Below, piece by piece: positions 34,495-45,075 of a stretch of DNA of 64,000 bases (position 1 is the first letter of the stretch; each line of letters starts with the position of its first letter). Under the pieces are notes generated by a model. The model made no database searches, was not told the origin of the DNA, and was given only the letters and a program-made list of their open reading frames with translations. A program made the translations under genes and the position numbers. This stretch comes from Symsagittifera roscoffensis (lineage: Eukaryota > Xenacoelomorpha > Acoela > Convolutidae), in contig NC_087067.1 of assembly GCF_963678635.1 (NCBI RefSeq), positions 5,806,647 to 5,870,646 of the forward strand, read 5' to 3'.

Positions 34495-35530
34495 AAATGA
34501 GATCCCTTAAACGGTTTTATTTTTCACCAAGCGTGGGCTTTTTCAATGCCGCTGGCATTGATTTGCAGAAAGTTCCAGATCTCCACTAATTCTTTCGCAG
34601 ACCTGTTGAAACCGGATGAGATCGGATGAGCCGGATGAGAACCAGATGAGACTTTAAAACCGGATGAGATCGGATCAGAGATGATGGTAGTCGTAGGTGA
34701 GACAACACCGGACCAAGAGTGGCAGATCATCAATGATGATGAATCGTTCTGGCAAGAAGATCGCAGTTTACCAGAAGGGAAGACGGATCTGGAACAGTGC
34801 GAAAGAGAAAAGAGAGAACAGAAGAACTTGAGAATTCTGGAGTGGATGTATAACCTACCGATAGGTGAGCAAGAGGGTAAAACAAAGCAGCAAGTCGACC
34901 TATCTGCAGCAGAGTTCATCGAGGATGGTTATCCCTCGTTTGGCTGGATAGCGACCGAAGCAACAAGTTCTAGTCGCTCAAGTGATCTAGAGATATATAT
35001 TTTTGTTTGGGAGTGGAAAATTTGAAAATCAAGAAGCTCACGGAGACAAGGGGACCAATGGACTGGAGGGAGAACAAGAGGAAGTTGAGCCTGCTATTGG
35101 AAAAAGTTTCCAGAACAAAATTTAAATAGCAAACGGATTCTCGGAAAACATCTTGATCACAGACAGCGATTTCATCTTGTCAGACAGAATCAGTCCACAC
35201 TGCATAACAGCGGACATGAGTTTCAAGACCAAGCTAGAAGCGGGTTTCAAAAGATAAAACCAGAATACGGAGTTCTTGTTCTGATAGAGACCGTGGTTGG
35301 ATGCTCTAGTGGCATTCCCACCCTCTGTATCACAGGTACCCGGCAAATACCTGTGCTTTTTGAGACGAAAGTCAGTGAGAAGAATATTAAGGATCCGTAA
35401 CACGAGGCACTGGCTTTGACACAACTAGGAGAGTTTCTGATCGCACGAGAGGTAAAGGAGGTCTCGATGCCAAATTACGATCCAAACAGAAACAAATTGA
35501 AACTTGAGAGCTTTACGCCATCCTGCAGCG
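34495..35530 (+). pseudogene. Single-copy spacer: 5' part of protein X
   Basis: It lies between the palindrome arms and has no inverted partner. It holds a 114-codon open block from ATG 34681 (acidic, EWQIINDDESFWQEDRS, then REKREQKNLRILEWM). Further text follows at about 35120-35240 (ITDSDFILSDRISPHC) and 35250-35510 (PEYGVLVLIETVVGCSSG), in different frames. Continuation into the right-arm N-terminal block makes it the natural start of the plus-strand X gene. A short GGATGAGAT word is repeated just upstream (34610-34680). Function unknown. Confidence 0.45.
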
Positions 35531-38500
35531 GAAGGCGATGATGTTGAATTGCCATCTTGCAGCTGAAGGCACAAGGAGAAGGCATGGAGTCTGCAATGGA
35601 AACCGTACTGATGGTGGGTTACGACACATCTGAGTATGTTGCTGGCGAATTTCCTTTTCCCACACGGCCCACTACGAGGATGGGAGGTCCAATGAGCAGC
35701 GGGCCTGCGTCAATGATTCGATCAGTACAAACGGAGGAGTATCCAGACACCATCAGACTGAGAAGAGAAATGGAAAGGGTTCAAAGCGAACCATACCAGC
35801 GCATTCTAGAGAAATATCAACTGAGAGCACAGCTGGGATGTGTTCGGAAGCTGAAAGAAGTGGCGGAACGCAATCAAGTCTAGAAACTTCAGAAGGAGGC
35901 TGCCAAAAATTAGGAGCGGAGGGCGAAGACGTCGAGTGAACCTCTGGTGAGGCACTCAAGGCCGAAGTCGAAGATGGAAGTTGACGAAACGCCCAGGGCG
36001 TTTCTTCAATCATCGAGCTCTGAAAAAGATGGGGAGTCCGCTGAGATTGCGGAACAACCGAAGCGCTGTCGAACAATGCGAGATATGGATAGGGGTTTGG
36101 TGCTTCCAATTTGGCCAAGGCACTGGCCGCCTTCGATCGATCAGATCCGGAAGCCATGAGAACAAAAATTGTCGCAAAGTCGGAGTTCATGGTAATCTTG
36201 GAGAACTTGTTTTTGCCAGAAATTTTTGTGTACCTGGTGCCAGGGGCAGTAATCAAGAAACTGTTAATTTTGGTGATTACAATTAAATCAGAGACACCAT
36301 GCGAACCTGAGCTGCTGTTGTTTCCAGGAATGAATGACCACCTGCATGCGGCGGGACTTCTAGAGCAATTGAGGAAAGAAGAAACCACGCCAAAGAAAGT
36401 ATGGACACCTGTGCAGACGTTGCTCTCCGCGATGGTCGAAATACAGGAGCTGTTGCAATAAGGTTAGGGTTCAAGAGAAAAGGGGTGTTCACATTGTCAC
36501 CCGGGTATGCGAGCAGTCCGCCGGCCTTCAGTTTGTCTATGCGGTGCTGGTCCTGATAGTGGAGAGCAGTGGACTGCGAATGCTGATGGCTGTTTCGAAC
36601 CGTAAATTGGAGCCAAAGAATTTTAAACCTTTGAAGTCGGAATTGGCAGCAAATTGGGCAAGTATATCTCATGCCCTAAGAGGCTTCTACGACCTTGAGG
36701 ATATCTTGATAGAAGTCGATGAAATGTTGTGTCCAGAGGTCTCAACTCTGACAATTCAGCTGAAGTTCCAACCGGAGATCAACGACGATCATCGCGTGAT
36801 CAACCATTTGACTACGAGCATGTGGTTCCTGAATATAGAACTCACAATTGTAGGCTCCATGTGTGGTTGAGCGAGACCGTTACATGATCGAAGGATTTTT
36901 GTCGACGTGGCGAACCAACTAGAGGAAGGTGGCCATTCCTGACGCCGAGGCTTGAGAATGTGGGTGACAAGACGAAGGAGACTGCACCTGCCTTCATAAT
37001 GCAAGTATGGGAGTTTATGCAAAACCAGCGGGAGCAAGCGGAGTGGAGGTAATTAACGGTGGGATTGTGTGTCTCATTGGTGATTGATACGACCATCACC
37101 CACTTCTGGAGGGATCGGGCCACTGGGGAGTTGAGGATGAAGAAGGCGCATGATATCATGAGTTTCTTGAAAGCGTGCTGGCAAAAGAAAAACATGGATG
37201 GGTTGTTTTATACCGGAAATGACAATTTTGAAGCGTTAATGCAGGACGTTTTGAGCATGTCAGTTTTTTTTCTTAATGGTGTTGTGCTTGTACGGGAGTC
37301 TGTTCAACATGGGGCCGGCTTTCTTGTTCAGCAGAATTGTGGAGACCTTGCGGGTCTATGGATATTTAACAATGAGACTACTAACGCATGGAAATCTACA
37401 GAGCAAGTTCTGGAGGTGAAAAAGGCTTGCTGCTCTGGAGCAACCTGTGCCTGCCCATGCGATCGGATCCCCTCGGAGCGATAAGACGACTGGAAGAAGT
37501 GGTGACTTGCGTCTACGGACCAGCAGTGGCCATGCCTTCCCCGACCCCTTGATTGGGCGTATCGGCACTCGGTGATATATGTCAGCTTGATCAGTGTTTT
37601 GAATGGGAGGGCACTGAACTGGTGCAAATAAGAACATTTGAGAGCACGGATGAGCAGATAGTATTGTTTTGGAAAAGTTAGGCATCCCAAATTGATAGTT
37701 TTGAACTTCAGAGGACAGTAACAGTGCAGAATGGGCGGAAAGCAACACGTCCCGGTTGAAGCATACCCAAAGCTCTGGAATTTGAACCCTCTCGAGAAGC
37801 AGATTGGAGAGTTTTTGAGGACACCTGCTTGGACGGAGTCTTTCGAGTTGACAAGGAGGGAACTGGGCGTGATTCTTGAGCGAGATTGGCTACCAGTCAT
37901 GCTTTCTCATCGTGAGGAAAATGACATTGGAATGAGAAGTCCCTTATTTTTTGGCGCCTGTGCAGGCTAAAAGGATAGTGGAGTTACAACATAAAGTGTT
38001 CACTCATTGCTGGGATCCCTACTTCATCGGATTCTCAGCAGCAGTGCACTTTCACTCCAGCGAGAGAAAATCAACTCGTGGACGGATGCAGCGGGATTCA
38101 TGAGGGTGTCGATGCCACCGAGTTGTGATGAGGAGTGTACTTGAGAGAGCCGGATTCGAGAACAAGGATCCGGTGTACAATGATTGACGGGTCATAGCGG
38201 AGGAAGATCACTTAGGTCTGAAAGCTGAACTGATCTGTAGTAACAGGAAGTATCTGGCACCTTACGGGTTGGAAGAGGTGGAGCTGCAGCACGTGGAACG
38301 CGGCTCGTTCTTGGTGGATAACCCTGAACACAATCAAGGAACCGGAGAGTTGTCTAAAGAAACTAGACAGAGTAGTGTCCAGGAAGTGCCAGATTTGGGC
38401 CCCATAGCAAAAGGCGGAAGTGAACAAGTTGGAACTAAGGAGCCAGTTAGATCGAACTTGGGAACAATTGCTGCTAGAGTACTTCGAGAACATAATGAGC

Positions 38501-41010
38501 GCACATTTGTCCTCCAAGCCCCTGATGGCGAACCCTTTCACCAGCATTGAGGGTCGGTTGCTGTTCGCGAGGGGCTGGATGAGTTTCAGTGGAGGATCAA
38601 ACCTCGGGGGATAAAATGAAGTTGGTCGATAAGGGCCTACATCTCTACCAAATGATGACGCAGTAAGTTGCTCGAGACGATTCTGGACTGAGCCTAGCGT
38701 GGAGGAAAGGTGCTACGGGTTTCCTGAGACTGATCATGTCGTTGATACCTGATGCGGTGATCGAAGCTTGCTACCAGAGGGCGACGAAGAACAGGGTATT
38801 GGAAAATAGAGTCTCGAGCATCATTCTGAATGTATACTTAAACGCAGGAATTGAAAATATTGACGAGTTCAGAAGGTTCTTAAACAAGAAATTCGACAGT
38901 GGCCATGACGTGCATTGTGCTATAATAGAGGCTGAAGAACATTCGAAACCCTCCGAACGTGGAGAATACCAATATGTCTCTGGGGTCATGGGGATATCTT
39001 ATAACCCTATCTCGAGTACATGAAAGGCAGGTGCGGGTGCATGAACTGTGAACTCAAGGACTTGCTGAAGTTTTGGACGGAGAAGATAATGGCAATTGAC
39101 TAACTAGAGAGAGAAAAAACCCAGACTGGGCTTGCTTCTTGAGATTGAAACCGAGATTGTTTGCGTGCTACGCTCAGAAAGAAGGTTAGAATTGAGGCTG
39201 GTTGGCAAAGAAAACATTTTGTTCACGAACCTGAGGGTGGTCTGGAGGCTGATGAGACCCTCTTGGTACCCACATACTCAAGCGAGCTTGACCGAGGACA
39301 CCAAAGAGTGTATAACGTTATTAACGAAGAAAGATCTGGGTAACCTGAATGTGATACACAAAATGATCCTGTCTCATCGTGAAGATCCTAAACCCGAAGC
39401 GGAAGAATCCAGAGTTGAACTTCCGAATACGATGGAGCCGGGCACCTGTCTTGATCTAGCCCTTGGAGAGAAGAGCACTCATGTGATAGACGATTGTGAG
39501 TGCGAGTTCAGTCATTCCAGAGGAAGGAGCTGGCCACGCGGTCGGTTGATGTCGCAGAGACGGAGAAAATCGATTTGGCATTCTTAGCTGAGTGATACGC
39601 GAGCACAACAGTGAACTTGGCAACGGCACCAGGATTGTTCTCGAGAATGTGTCTCGAGTCGCTAGAGGTTTTGGATTCTGATCATAAATTTGTCATGGCC
39701 TTGAGCGTGCAGTCCTGGCCAGGAGTGCTGCAGATGTTCCAGAAACACATCAAGGGATAAAATATAGGCTACGAATCAGAAATGGGATTTCCAGTGAGTC
39801 TGCCGATGTATGTTAAATCTCTGGGATCAGTGATTGCGACATATTGCGGGAACCACCATTCGTTGCACATGTCATTGGTGGAAGTGTCCAGTCAAAGGGT
39901 GATAATCGACAAGGTTTTTTCGGTACCTAGGTGTTTATGCCTGGCGCGAGTATCACATCACTCACACCAGGTACTTACAAAGGCGTGGGTAGCAGTGCTT
40001 GGACTCAGGGTGGATGATTTGAGTGATATCTGGGGAGAGGAACTCTTGAGCCTTGCGAAAGAGAATTCTAGTGACTTTTAGAAGCAGAGTGCGTGTGGCA
40101 AGGACCAAAAGACGCCCCTGCCATAGATGAAATTGATCGATACGTAGAGAGATAATGGAGTTTGAACCTTTGCTCGGGTCGTCTGGAGAACGCAATATCA
40201 GGAGCATCAACTTAACGCATGGAGCCAACCCATGCCCTTTCAAGGCACAGACCGTGTGGTTTTCTGACAAGATCAACCTCTGCTTGATATGGGATGTGAA
40301 GGAAATTCGTGCAATAGGATCAATAGACAACCAGCAGAAGGTAACCGCCGTCGCAGTGATCTCGATGCTGGCACTGCGATTGATCGAAGAAAATATCATA
40401 AAGTTCTGATTCAAAAGCGCCTACAGTGGAAGCAATACATGCGATCGACTGTAGCAGGAGGCTTGAAGTGTTTGAGACTGCTTGCAAGGTGTTCGCCATA
40501 CCGATGAAAGTGAAGCGCGTCTGGAATCGAACACGATTTTTCTTGTGGTTCAGGGCAACGTTGACCTCTTTGTTGTACACCTTGATGGTAAATGACATAA
40601 AAAATCATCAGAAGGGGTATCGTCAGTTCCAGGCTAAAATAGAGCCAGATATGTTCAAGAGAGTGCTGCCTACCCATCAAATTGGGATAACCACGGGATG
40701 GAAGCGTGCTGGCAAGGTATCAAGGGATAACACGAAGGCGAGAGAGTCTATGCTATAATACGATCTAGCGAAGAACGTGAGCTTGAGCCTGCACAACACA
40801 TTTTTTGTTGAATAGAGAGTCCAAGTTGAAGAAGCTGCCGAACCAGCTCAAGAGACTGCTGGAACATGGAGTGTGGTTGGGGGCCTGAGAGCAGATGAAG
40901 GCACAAGAAGAAACTGTGATCAGCTCCGAAAATGAAGAGGAGTTGTCAAGGCAGATCACGATGTCAAGTACGACTGGGCCAGATACCTCGCAGATAGAGG
41001 GGACCAATTA
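35520..41010 (+). pseudogene. Unrecognised large protein X, right arm copy
   Basis: Plus-strand blocks in order: 35557-35883 (coiled coil), 35947-36159 (Ser/Glu-rich), 36111-36461, 36544-36870, 37059-37484, 37731-37970, 38269-38550, 38420-39023, 39132-39587, 39782-40081, 40155-40409 and 40426-40758. Each has an inverted partner in the left arm. It is connected upstream to the single-copy spacer, so this arm is likely the original and the left arm the inverted copy. Long antisense frames here (37328-37900, 37356-37748, 39962-40414) are shadows. No enzyme motif was recognised. Confidence 0.55.
37059..37484 (+). pseudogene. Protein X block, identical in both arms (right)
   Basis: Identical in translation to 32316-32741. 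The identity extends over about 36880-37640 at the DNA level, including parts that are out of frame. That argues for gene conversion or recent copying rather than protein-level selection. Confidence 0.5.
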
Positions 41011-42068
41011 GGTCAGCTTCCTGGGGAAAATACTTGAGTCTTGAGTAAGGATAAGGAACCTTAACAAAAAACTCAACATTATTGGGTTAACGACATGACG
41101 ACAACTCGCGATGGGGACATCGATCTTGAGTTCGGGGAGTATGTGCCACTCAGTCATGTCCTGAAGTTTCATCTTGATTTTGAAATGAAATGGTATTTTT
41201 GAAAACTTCAAACTGGCCAATTCAAATTCAAGTTTATTGCAGCAACTCAAGTGAAAAATCAGAAAATTAGAAAAATCGAATTTGCAAGGACAGAATGAGG
41301 TGCAAAACCACTAGAAGTAGTGTCTCTGAACCTTGAGCCAATGGCTATAGGGCCTATTTCTCTTAACATCATATGTGACGAAAGCGGACAACTGTTACAA
41401 AATCGGCACAACGAGAACTTACTATCAGCTGGTTTAAAACTAGTGCTGCAAGAGTAAATTAAACAGAAGTAATCATTTATCGATATAGCTTTTACAGAAT
41501 CATCGGAAGCCGTGCGTTCTAGCCTTTTCATGGTGGGCGGTACAAAAAGGAGCAGATGAAACGGACTTTAAAATCTTGGAACAAATATTTGTAGAGTGAG
41601 TGTTTGAAGATGAAAAGAATACAACCTTTTTTAATTTCATTGACTCTGATAAAGCGGCTTAAAGTCTGTTTAAGTGATCTCTCTCGCGGTAAGGCAATTT
41701 CTTGATTCTACCCATTTTGGTAGTTACTTTAGTCATCCAGCGTGTGGTTTGCAAGGAAAAAGACCGAGGATCACACCAAAACTGCAGCAGATCAATCTGC
41801 TTAAATTCAGCCTTCAGAGGCGATTTCACTGCCCGGCTAAGCTTCATCGATCAGGTTCGATCAAGTGTTTATGACAATGACAAGCTGCCACCGGTTCAGA
41901 AATTGATATATCTCAAGAGTTGTGAGACGAGCAAGGTTTCTAATCACGAGCCTGTAGAAAACAGACAGCAACTATGAGGTAGCGCATCAAATGCTAGTGC
42001 AAAGATACAAAACGGATCCCGTAATCATCTGGAGGATCTTAACCGCCTGTCAAAGTGTCATCAATCAG
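40253..42068 (+). repeat. Right-arm tandem repeat, first unit
   Basis: About 1.8 kb from the last X blocks through the first part of BEL gag; repeated at about 42069-43885. The join at 42060-42075 runs from ATCATCAATCAG straight into GTGTGGTTTCCTGAG. The second half of the two units is almost identical, while the first half (X blocks) has diverged. Confidence 0.75.
41010..42067 (+). pseudogene. BEL gag front fragment, first right copy
   Basis: The N-terminal gag text is present (RLSFIDQVRSSVYDNDKLPP within 41702-41977) but is cut off at 42068 by the tandem repeat join. Upstream it carries the inverted KIDVPIAS fragment (41008-41250). Confidence 0.6.
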
Positions 42069-42840
42069 GTGTGGTTTCCTGAGAAGATCAATCTCTGCTT
42101 GATATGGGATGTGAAGGAAATTCGTGCGATAGGATTAGCAGACCACCAACAGAAGGTAACCGCCGTCGCAGTGATCGCGATGCTGGCACTGCGATGGATC
42201 GAAGAAAAAATGATGAAGTTCTGATTCAAAAGCGCCCACAGTAGAAGCAATAGATGCGATCGACTGTAACTGGAGGATTGAGTTGTTTGAGACTGCTTGC
42301 AAGGTATTCGCCATACCGATGGAGGTGAAGCGCGTCTGGAGTCGAATACGATTTTTCTTGTGGTTCAGGGCAACGTTGACCTCTTTGTTGTACATCTTGA
42401 CGATAAATGATATGAAAAATATCAAGAAGGGGTACCGTCAGTTCCAGGCGGAATTAGGGCCAGAGGCTTTCAGGAGACTGCTGCTTACCCATCACAATGG
42501 GATAATCACGGGATGGAAGCGCGCTGGCAAGGTATCAAGGGATAACACGAAGGCGAGAGAGTCTATACTAGAAGACGATCTAGCGAAGAACGAGAGCTTG
42601 AAACTGCACAACACCTTTAATGTTGAACAGAGAGTCCAAGTTGAAGAAGTTTCCGAACCATCTCAAGAGACTGCTGGAACATAGAGTGTGGTTAGGGGCC
42701 TGAGAGCAACTGAAGGCACAAGAAGAAATTTTGATCAGCTCCGAAGATGAAGAGGAGTTGTCAAGGCAGATCACGATGTCAAGTACGACTGGGCCCGATA
42801 CCTCGCAGATAGAGGGGACCAATTAGGTCAGCTTCCTGGG
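42069..42840 (+). pseudogene. Second copy of X C-terminal blocks (right)
   Basis: The blocks 41991-42224 and 42283-42684 match the left arm (28780-29540, inverted) almost base for base and differ clearly from the adjacent right-arm copy at 40253-41010. The piece is therefore more closely related to the opposite arm than to its tandem neighbour. Confidence 0.6.
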
Positions 42841-45075
42841 GAAAATTCTTGAGTCTTGAGTAAGGATAAGGAACCTTAACAAAAAACTCAACATTATTGG
42901 GGTTAATGACATGACGACAACTCGCGATGGGGACATCGATCTTGAGTTCGGGGAGTATGTGCCACTCAGTCATGTCCTGAAGTTTCATCTTGATTTTGAA
43001 ATGAAATGGTATTTTTGAAAACTTCAAACTGGCCAATTCAAATTCAAGTTTATTGCAGCAACTCAAGTGAAAAATCAGAAAATTAGAAAAATCGAATTTG
43101 CAAGGACAGAATGAGGTGCAAAACCACTAGAAGTAGTGTCTCTGAACCTTGAGCCAATGGCTATAGGGCCTATTTCTCTTAACATCATATGTGACGAAAG
43201 CGGACCACTGTTACAAAATCGGCACAACGAGAACTTACTATCAGCTGGTTTAAAACTAGTGCTGCAAGAGTAAATTAAACAGAAGTAATCATTTATCGAT
43301 ATAGCTTTTACAGAATCATCGGAAGCCGTGCGTTCTAGCCTTTTCATGGTGGGCGGTACAAAAAGGAGCAGATGAAACGGACTTTAAAATCTTGGAACAA
43401 ATATTTGTAGAGTGAGTGTTTGAAGATGAAAAGAATACAACCTTTTTTTAATTTCATTGACTCTGATAAAGCGGCTTAAAGTCTGTTTAAGTGATCTCTC
43501 TCGCGGTAAGGAAATTTCTTGATTCTACCCATTTTGGTGGTTACTTTAGTCATCCAGCGTGTGGTTTGCAAGGAAAAAGACCGAGGATCACACCAAAACT
43601 GCAGCAGATCAATCTGCTTAAATTCAGCCTTCAGAGGCGATTTCACTGCCCGGCTAAGCTTCATCGATCAGGTTCGATCAAGTGTTTATGACAATGACAA
43701 GCTGCCACCGGTTCAGAAATTGATATATCTCAAGAGTTGTGAGACGAGCAAGGTTTCTAATCACGAGCCTGTAGAAAACAGACAGCAACTATGAGGTAGC
43801 GCATCAAATGCTAGTGCAAAGATACAAAACGGATCCCGTAATCATCTGGAGGATCTTAACCGCCAGTCTAAGTGTCATCAATCAGTTTTGATCAACTGTC
43901 CATGGTAAGGACAAGGTGTCACCTGTTCAGAACATGGTGTATCTCAAGAATTTTAAGGCAAACCATGCTTCTGATAATGAATCTGGAGACTACACACAAC
44001 ATCTACGACTCCAGCAAACGCTATAGTAGAAGTTCGTGTAATCTTTTGGAAGCTCTTGTCAAGTTTTCATGGATTCGCTGCAGTTCAAACGGAGAACGTA
44101 TATCAATTTTGTCAGCTACACAAGAGACTTCACAATTGATCCAGTCCTTCAAAAGATCCGTAAAAAACGGTTTGTGCTTTTTCTTCTGCTCGAGAACTTC
44201 GATCCTGAATCTTAGAGGGCATGAGAAACTGCTAGTGATGGGACTGAAGCTCTTGGCTTTGACTGTCTCATGGTACTGTTAGACAACAGAGTCAGGTCGT
44301 TAGAGGTTGTTCATGGATCTCATTCGAGACCCCACAAATCTGAGCGTGAGCAGCTGATAATCTTAAGAGAAATGAACCGATCTCACAGGCTTGGTTTCTC
44401 TTCACTACAGTGTAAATTTCAAACCCAGCAAGGCAGACATCCAATTCAGTGGTGTGAAAATACAGATCGATGACAACATCAGAAGGAAAGAATTTTCTGA
44501 TCAGCAATAGGATTTGCTTCACTTGTTTGTCTGCCAGTCACGGCATTGTCCTTCAACATGTCAAAAGAATTATCATACAACGCTTCATGGCAGTTCTAGC
44601 CAGCACAGTTCGCATCTCACAGCGACAATGGATGCTCTTCAAACCAACGGAACTGAAACCATCACAGTTCATCCAACCGCAAACGTCAAAGTCCGATATC
44701 AGAACGGTCTAAGTTCATCATTCGAGGGCGCTCGCTGAAAACGGCGTTCAGATGAACGTCATCACTATACAGGCCATGCATATGCTTGGTACCAAACCAA
44801 CAGAAACTCCAGATTGCATAAGTACGCTATAAGTACACACCAGAAGAATTCAATGTCTGCCCATCGACGAATGAACTGGTAACAATTTCAATGTTACTTG
44901 TGTGGTGTTGAAAACATCACGGATCACAAGTATCCAAATTTTTAAGTTGCAACCAATGACCTACAAAATTTCAGCAGCTACAGCTTAGCAAATCCAATAA
45001 TCGAAAAGCCCAACAAAATTAATATACTGCTTGGACAAACCATCTACACACACAAGTCACGGAACGTCAAGAAAA
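42840..45075 (+). pseudogene. BEL/Pao-type gag-protease remnant, right copy 1
   Basis: Plus-strand reading: gag front at 43519-43794 (DKLPPVQKLIYLKSC), middle at about 43890-44300 (DSLQFKRRTYINF, LDNRVRSLEVV), CCHC knuckle region at about 44510-44552 broken by a frameshift, and protease-like NGVQMNVIT at about 44745. The DUF1758-like end text (KINILLGQTIYTHKS) follows near 45010-45060. It ends at about 45075, where the F-family start sequence (ATGTACCATTCGCC) is joined. No RT follows. Confidence 0.75.

Noticed and set aside
37328-37900. 190-codon minus-strand open frame (and its left partner 31899-32444 on plus)
   Set aside because: It is antisense to the X blocks, which are conserved as protein in the opposite strand. 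Its composition (many Ser, Cys, Phe) is typical of a shadow frame.
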